Source: Acidobacteriota bacterium (GTDB taxonomy: Bacteria > Acidobacteriota > Terriglobia > UBA7540). Taken from it: a DNA stretch of 10,622 bases. The DNA lies in contig JAKAWN010000224.1 in the NCBI GenBank assembly GCA_021827245.1, positions 1 through 10,622 on the forward strand, written 5' to 3'. A program made the position numbers and the translations under genes. The notes beneath the pieces are model-generated. The model searched no databases. It saw only the letters and a list, made by a program, of their open reading frames with translations, and was not told where the DNA came from. Every line of letters starts with the position of its first letter. Position 1 is the first letter of the stretch. Positions 6,901 to 10,622 of this stretch are shown here, in pieces.

Positions 6901-7501
6901 CCGTTTCCCGGTCGCGAACCGATATGCTGACCGCGCCTGGGACCAGAACTCGATTCCGCAGGTGTTCACCATCTCCTACGTCTATGCTCTGCCATTCGGG
7001 AAAGGGAACCAGTGGCTGACCAGCGGGCCGTTGGTGCCGATTCTCGGCAACTGGCAGGTGAGCGGCATCACAACGCTGGAAGGGGGTTACCCGCTCACCG
7101 TTTCCGGCGCCAACACTTGTCCGGGTTGCGGCAATTCCGCCAATCAGCCAAACATGATTGGCAATCCGCTGCCTTCCGGGTTCACCCAGACCCTTAATCA
7201 CTGGTTCGATCCGAGTGCGTTCCAGACGCCGGCGCAGTGGACGGTTGGAAATGCCGGTTTCAACGGGCTGTTCTTCGGGCCGGGATATCAGAACTTCGAC
7301 ATCAGCCTTTCGAAGAGCTTCTACTTTCCGAAACTTGGAGAGTCCCGATACCTGCAATTCCGGAGCGACTTCTTCAATGCGTTCAACCACCCACGGTTCG
7401 GCAATCCGAATACGAACATCCTCTCACCGGCTGCCGGAACGATTTCGAGCGTGCAAAACAATCCACGCATTATCCAGTTTGCCCTGAAGTTCTACTTCTG
7501 A
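3962..7501 (+). CDS. Oar-like TonB-dependent outer-membrane receptor with carboxypeptidase-regulatory-like domain
   Basis: The 1179-residue protein is predicted to be an outer-membrane beta-barrel that imports a ligand, probably a glycan fragment, using TonB energy. A hydrophobic signal segment (about 55-70) ends in AYG, with cleavage expected before Q74. A carboxypeptidase-regulatory-like Ig fold follows (about 80-160: VGTVTDTSGGVIPGASVTL, then GDYTF and PGQFTLTVEAKGF). The plug is at about 165-300 (SVTVKAA, DAIQEVKV, GGSITLVSTKSGTNQFHG). The rest is barrel, ending in QFALKFYF with the terminal Phe of a beta-signal. The ATG at 3962 was chosen for its strong AAGGAG site; the frame opens further upstream at a TTG (3923) without such a site. 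That choice leaves an unusually long 50-residue region before the signal helix, and the inner ATG at 4061 would give a more normal signal peptide. No TonB box was identified. The substrate is not readable from the sequence. Confidence 0.93.
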   Translation: MRRRVLPRKASIVGDGLPCFSCLPTSTGDTGTAMAKTSVVHTRKYSCSQSVKRFGSLLALFLLLTTFLPVAYGQIYTSNIVGTVTDTSGGVIPGASVTLVNVNTGVKDQTTTNSVGDYTFQYLHPGQFTLTVEAKGFRKFVRENITLQMFSKLSVNVTLHPGAVTQSVTVKAATPLLQTQTGEQSATIPNEQVSELPLDRTNTGVNVIDSLKLLSPGVVLDTSGTWTVSSGGVVRKDQDYIDGAMTTLTVWSGNAINPVPDAIQEVKVMTNSFSAVYGNTGGSITLVSTKSGTNQFHGDVYEYLENNKLNASNFYTHTVPKEVFNNPGFTIGGPILKNKLFFFGDWQMIRNYGSSAFTGYTVPDPSWRNGDFTNVLGAQVGTDALGRAIYQNEIFNYATQRAVTAGVVDPVTGIAATQTGYVRDPFTPMNIIPAVDMNASALALQKLYPLPTLPGAIVQNYNTTQPSYDREHQYDIKIDYYLGPKDRFMGRWSSFYDLGNGGQPFPGLAGGALAPASELSSNPVLDWVHIFGPSTTNDVHASYFHEYERRLPVGYGQVGLSSYGMTGLPNATQPLGVPNIGGGACTPTGMQGSSGVSCLGSRYDTLELQGQADIYVDDLFTHIIGKHTLQFGGEVQRMQTNNLQPNPSNTRWYFNNDFTDQYTGTGVGKTGYDYASFLLGLPSNLNYRAFPNFADTRASVFALFAEDSYRIKPNLTLDLGLRWDAPTYWYGVNNTQGAIYTWNGTSADFHILGQNGYRQTQWNNHYTEFGPRIGIAWSPSFVRNTVFRAGYGLFTMGVQNGGAQGGFPMNPGWYTIFDNNQFNDSLTAALTEPQGLTLSNIPYTPFVASLNPNPGITPNNNPLQTAEQWNVGVQHEIGGVMFNVAYAGAHDYHLQQNGYSPNVIPPNLLSTCQGKAFSAGGTQCVPYPQYNIGALGQSVWIGSNSYNSMQITATKHFSRGLTFMGAYTWEKNLNVGEYGYRFPVANRYADRAWDQNSIPQVFTISYVYALPFGKGNQWLTSGPLVPILGNWQVSGITTLEGGYPLTVSGANTCPGCGNSANQPNMIGNPLPSGFTQTLNHWFDPSAFQTPAQWTVGNAGFNGLFFGPGYQNFDISLSKSFYFPKLGESRYLQFRSDFFNAFNHPRFGNPNTNILSPAAGTISSVQNNPRIIQFALKFYF

Positions 7502-7502
7502 C

Positions 7503-7517
7503 GCCCAGGTACTGGGC
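7503..7517 (+). terminator. Short hairpin just after the receptor stop codon
   Basis: GCCCAG-gta-CTGGGC is a perfect 6-bp GC-rich stem with a 3-nt loop, one base after the stop codon. No T-run follows, so it is more likely an mRNA 3'-end stabiliser or a Rho-associated structure than a classical intrinsic terminator. Confidence 0.35.
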
Positions 7518-7527
7518 TAGCCTGCCT

Positions 7528-7573
7528 GCCTCCGGTGATGCGTTCCAGCACCGCCGGAGGCGGGTTCAGTTTT
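7528..7573 (+). terminator. Probable weak Rho-independent terminator of the receptor gene
   Basis: GCCTCCGG (7528-7535) pairs perfectly with CCGGAGGC (7554-7561) across an 18-nt loop. A short T-rich stretch follows, ending in TTTT (7570-7573). The T-run is short and nine bases away from the stem, so termination may be partial. The separate promoter found downstream for the TPR gene fits a transcript end here. Confidence 0.45.
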
Positions 7574-7589
7574 GAGCGTAGTTTCCGGA

Positions 7590-7618
7590 TTGTCGATCAA
7601 GATTCAAGGTGATATGTT
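7590..7618 (+). promoter_or_regulatory. Predicted promoter of the TPR gene
   Basis: TTGTCG (7590-7595, 4 of 6) is followed after 17 bp by TATGTT (7613-7618, 4 of 6) with an extended TG-A just before it. Transcription would start near 7625, only a few bases before the ATG at 7628, which suggests a leaderless or nearly leaderless mRNA. Confidence 0.45.
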
Positions 7619-7627
7619 AGAAAGGAG

Positions 7628-8521
7628 ATGCGAGCTCCACTAGTAAGGTTAGTGACGCTCATCTGCGCCATCGGTGTAGCGGCCCAGCTTCTGGCACAGC
7701 CAGAACAACAGGCCAAAACTGAGGCGCAAAGTTCCGCACAGGCATCGATCATTCCCGTTGGCGAAACCGGCCTTGCGCTCCTCAAGCAAGGTCAATTCCC
7801 GCAGGCCATAAAAGATCTGCAGCGCGCAGTTCAGCAGGAACCCGGGTCGTGGAGATATTCGCTGGGACTGGCCGAGGCACTCCTCTCCTCCAACTACAAC
7901 TTTACCGGCTTGCGTTTTCTGCTGGAGATAAAACCAAGATTCCAGAATCTGGCTGAGTATCATTATGCTCTTGGCCTGGCTTACTACCTTAGTTACCAGT
8001 ACCCTGAAGCCATCAAGGAGTTCAAGACATTTCCCCAGAACGACCCGAAACTGAACCGCATTCCATATCTGATCGGAAACTGCTACATGGCGATGAGCGA
8101 TTTGAAAGAGGCATCCGTATACTTCCGCAAGGCGATCGAGCTGAATCCGACTGAGGCTTCCTACTATCTTGCCCTTGGCAAGATGCTTCGCATGGAAGGG
8201 CCCCAGCATTTCGAAGAGGCGATCTCGGTTCTGCAAAAGGCACTGAAGCTCAAGCCACAAGACCCCTACATCAGGCTCCATCTAGCCTATTGTGAGTTGG
8301 GGGAAAACCACTATAAAGATGCACAGGCCCTTTTGGAACAGTTAGTGCGCGATCAGCCCGATTTTCAGCCCGGGCACTTGGCTCTAGCCAGCGTCTATGA
8401 GCATTATCACGATTGGTCAAAGGCACGGCAGCAGCGGGACATTGCCGCCCACCTGAATCCTCCCAAACAAACCTTTGACCCCAGGATCGGCCCTGTAGCC
8501 TCAACCGTGGCTCCGCACTGA
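7628..8521 (+). CDS. Exported tetratricopeptide-repeat protein
   Basis: The 297-residue protein starts with a signal peptide (basic MRAPLVR, hydrophobic core about 8-22, likely cleavage after LLA at 23), so it should act in the periplasm or at a membrane. It has no lipobox. A Gln/Ala-rich linker (24-42) leads into about six or seven TPR units covering roughly 46-278. The clearest are GLALLKQGQFPQAIKDLQRAVQQEPGS (about 48-74), YLIGNCYMAMSDLKEASVYFRKAIELNP (147-174) and LALGKMLRMEG...ALKLKP (181-210). TPRs bind other proteins and have no catalytic role, and the partner is unknown. The AAAGGAG in front touches the ATG with no spacing, which is too close for normal initiation. With the promoter just upstream, a leaderless start is possible. 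The next gene follows after 88 nt without a terminator, so the two are probably cotranscribed. Its place beside the receptor suggests a supporting role in the same uptake system (inference). Confidence 0.88.
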   Translation: MRAPLVRLVTLICAIGVAAQLLAQPEQQAKTEAQSSAQASIIPVGETGLALLKQGQFPQAIKDLQRAVQQEPGSWRYSLGLAEALLSSNYNFTGLRFLLEIKPRFQNLAEYHYALGLAYYLSYQYPEAIKEFKTFPQNDPKLNRIPYLIGNCYMAMSDLKEASVYFRKAIELNPTEASYYLALGKMLRMEGPQHFEEAISVLQKALKLKPQDPYIRLHLAYCELGENHYKDAQALLEQLVRDQPDFQPGHLALASVYEHYHDWSKARQQRDIAAHLNPPKQTFDPRIGPVASTVAPH

Positions 8522-8609
8522 TCTGCAAGGAGTCGGATTCAGCAGCTTGGATTCTTTCCGAGCCACGGCAGGGGCAGTTCACGCAGCGGCCTGCAGAGAG
8601 GTAGTAGCG
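8522..8609 (+). other. Short intergenic gap between TPR and glycosidase genes
   Basis: No hairpin with a T-run and no convincing -35/-10 pair were seen in these 88 bases. The gap carries the glycosidase ribosome site, AGAGG, 8 nt before the ATG at 8610. Readthrough from the TPR gene is the simplest reading. Confidence 0.5.
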
Positions 8610-10622
8610 ATGACACGCTCGATAAAATCTGGACTGATCTTCGTGGTGTTCTGCCTGCTGGCAACTGATGCCCTGGCAGGTTACTCGGCCGGTCTTCCCC
8701 ATTCGTCGATTGATCTCGAGGGCTGTTCCTGGCGCGCTTCAGTTGGCGCGCGGGCAACGGTGGAGGCTGGGAAATTGGCCCTTGTTGTGAAATCTCTACC
8801 TCACTCTGAGCCACGGACCATCGAGTGCTGGGTTCCTTTGCCAGGAAACCTGGAAATGACGGTGCGCGGCAAACAAACCGGGTCGGTGACAGAACAGGGA
8901 TGGACATTCGCGTTCGTCCGCACAACCGGAGAGCGAGTCGAGCTCACTCACAGCTCCCAGAACGGAGAGGTTTCCTTTCCACTACCTCCAGCCTGGAAAA
9001 ATGATAAGCGTGTCGGGATATCAATCGGAATACCTGGCGACAATCCAGGTTATGTCCACTTCGTAAGTCTGGGCCTGCAGCCTGCTTCGCAAGGACTCCC
9101 AGCCGCTCCACAGCCCGTATCTCCCGAGCAGGGCCAGCGAGTGACTCCGGCCGCCGCTGACTTTCTCTGGTCGAATCCGAATCCGGAAATCGTTTCGTCG
9201 TACGAACTTGAATGGCAACGCGAGGGAGGAATGCGCCAGACAAAGTCCGTGCCCGCTTATTTCATCAGCACCGCGCATGGCGCATGGACTGCAAAATGGC
9301 TCGCCCCAGGCCGGTACACCTGGAGGGTTCGCGCGTTGAACGCCGGAGGAATGCGCGGGCCCTGGTCGGAAACAGTGCATTTCACTGTGCAGCCTGAGAT
9401 GGCAAGCAAGGCTGCAGACATCCACCCCAGTGCGCAGGACCCTGTCTTTCTGCTTGACATGGAAGCCAGCGACCCCGCACCCGCATGGAAGCGGATCCCC
9501 TCTGATGTGCAATCCCACTTATTGTTCCGCATCGGCGGACCGATAGATCATATTCAGCATACTTTGGCAGCCGCCCAGCGCGAAGGAATTCCGATTGCCC
9601 TTCAAGTCAACGGCCCTCACAACATCATTGGCGGCCGGTGGGATCGCCTCCCGCTGGCCCGCATTTCTCAGTGGGCTGATCGCTATTCTGAGCTGAAGGC
9701 TTTCTACATCTGTGAGCAGCAAGTCCAGGGTGGGATGAAGAATCCAGAGGTAAAGAGTTACATCGAGCACTTGATTGCTCTGGGTTCAGAAACGGGAAGA
9801 CCGGTGTTCTGGGCCGACGCCAATTGGGGCGGAAACATCTGGCTGAGCGTTGTCGCAAGCAAGGATTTCACGGAGTTCGCCCGCAAACACCGCGGCTATC
9901 TCTACCCGCTCTGGAAGATGAACGGAGGATTTGTACCGTATTTGGCGCCTGCTGGCCTTCTGGGGCTGTGGCTGCAGGAAACGGTAACGGCGTGGGGCGT
10001 ACAACCGGAGACCTGGTATTGGACCGAAGCCGGGTTCAGGACCCTGGGAGTTCAGCGAGACTACAAGGAAGGGCTGAGACAGGACGCCCCGGCGGTCCTG
10101 TTTCAGGAATTGGCATTGCTCGGCGCCTCTGCGGGCGCAGAGGTTTACTCCTTCGAGCCGGGAACGGATATTCTTGATGCCAACTCTGGCCAAAATCTGA
10201 GCATGATTCTGGTGCCGCTTGTTCGGATGCTCACAGATTCAACGGTTCCCGACAAAAATGACGTCCAGAAGGCTGTTGTCAAGGAGCAGGCGGTCAAACC
10301 CGCTGACCTGATCTTCCGCAAATACTACACCCTTCCGTTGCGAAAACTCTTTGCAAGCACGCTCGGAATCGGGTATCCCTTCCAGATGGTTCCCGAATCG
10401 GGCAGTTGCTATTGGATTCCCTTTGTTTCTCCAGGGAACGTTCCCGCCGGAATATCGAAGTCTTGCCCTGCTCCGATTCCAGGTCGCGCGGCTGTTTTCA
10501 AAGCGGGAGGAACCGACTTTGTTTTTAACAGCCGCGTGAATTGGCCTGGCGAGCAGCAATTCTCTTTGAACCTTGCCGGAACACGGATGGAAGCCAGGCT
10601 TGGACTGAATGGATGGGTAGAT
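8610..10622 (+). CDS. Secreted multidomain glycoside hydrolase, GH98-like, partial (C-terminus beyond window edge)
   Basis: An open frame of 671 codons runs to the right edge. A signal peptide (1-23, cleavage ALA|G) marks it as exported. Residues about 30-158 look like a beta-rich, possibly carbohydrate-binding module. Residues 164-260 resemble a fibronectin type III domain (AAPQPVSPEQG, SYELEWQ, LAPGRYTWRVRALNAGG, GPWSETVHFTV). From about 275 begins a putative TIM-barrel catalytic domain: FLLDMEASD, LQVNGPHN, FYICEQQVQGG (365-375), WADANWGG (401-408), LWLQETVTAWGVQPETWYWTEAGF (453-476) and AEVYSFEPG (510-518). The pattern of an E near YICEQ, WGVxPExWYW and a late VYSFE recalls GH98, whose known members are inverting endo-beta-galactosidases and endo-xylanases. 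E369, D403, E467 and E473 are candidate active-site acids; I could not map them onto a solved structure. That it is a secreted polysaccharide-active enzyme is fairly safe; the GH98 assignment comes from recall, not a search. It probably shares a transcript with the TPR gene. Confidence 0.68.
   Translation, partial: MTRSIKSGLIFVVFCLLATDALAGYSAGLPHSSIDLEGCSWRASVGARATVEAGKLALVVKSLPHSEPRTIECWVPLPGNLEMTVRGKQTGSVTEQGWTFAFVRTTGERVELTHSSQNGEVSFPLPPAWKNDKRVGISIGIPGDNPGYVHFVSLGLQPASQGLPAAPQPVSPEQGQRVTPAAADFLWSNPNPEIVSSYELEWQREGGMRQTKSVPAYFISTAHGAWTAKWLAPGRYTWRVRALNAGGMRGPWSETVHFTVQPEMASKAADIHPSAQDPVFLLDMEASDPAPAWKRIPSDVQSHLLFRIGGPIDHIQHTLAAAQREGIPIALQVNGPHNIIGGRWDRLPLARISQWADRYSELKAFYICEQQVQGGMKNPEVKSYIEHLIALGSETGRPVFWADANWGGNIWLSVVASKDFTEFARKHRGYLYPLWKMNGGFVPYLAPAGLLGLWLQETVTAWGVQPETWYWTEAGFRTLGVQRDYKEGLRQDAPAVLFQELALLGASAGAEVYSFEPGTDILDANSGQNLSMILVPLVRMLTDSTVPDKNDVQKAVVKEQAVKPADLIFRKYYTLPLRKLFASTLGIGYPFQMVPESGSCYWIPFVSPGNVPAGISKSCPAPIPGRAAVFKAGGTDFVFNSRVNWPGEQQFSLNLAGTRMEARLGLNGWVD

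Noticed and set aside
9021..9518. Minus-strand frames across the glycosidase gene
   Set aside because: The plus strand reads open from 8610 to the window end with a signal peptide and domain motifs; the minus frames show none.

Overview
The window looks like a chromosomal piece of an Acidobacteriota genome (Acidobacteriia-like; this is inference). The main reason is the large Oar-type TonB-dependent receptor, which has an N-terminal carboxypeptidase-regulatory-like domain, begins its mature part QIYTSNIVG and ends in an aromatic beta-signal. It is followed by an exported TPR protein and a secreted multidomain glycosidase, a layout common in soil Acidobacteriota. No RNA genes, insertion sequences, CRISPR arrays or integrase were seen.

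Layout: two transcription units diverge from a 346-bp regulatory region (3616-3961). On the minus strand, read right to left, are a zinc-dependent medium-chain polyol/alcohol dehydrogenase (2599-3615), an FGGY sugar kinase (1019-2533) and a mannitol-1-phosphate-dehydrogenase-like enzyme (1-1026, cut by the window edge). The last two overlap by 8 bases. On the plus strand are the TonB-dependent receptor (3962-7501), a TPR protein with its own predicted promoter (7628-8521) and a secreted glycosidase resembling GH98 (8610-10622, cut by the window edge).

How it may work together (inference): the plus-strand genes would cut and import a glycan at the cell surface. The minus-strand genes would oxidise a polyol to a ketose and phosphorylate it for central metabolism. 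If the GH98-like enzyme is a xylanase, a xylitol or arabitol to xylulose to xylulose-5-phosphate route would join both halves, but the substrate is not shown by the sequence.

The most interesting structure is the divergent regulatory region. It holds a TTGACA/extended -10 promoter for the receptor overlaid by two adjacent 12-bp palindromes, and three copies of the octamer AAGACATC spread towards the dehydrogenase side. A perfect 7-bp dyad also abuts the receptor's ribosome binding site. Other oddities are a lost catalytic-position histidine in the MtlD-like enzyme and a possibly leaderless TPR gene.
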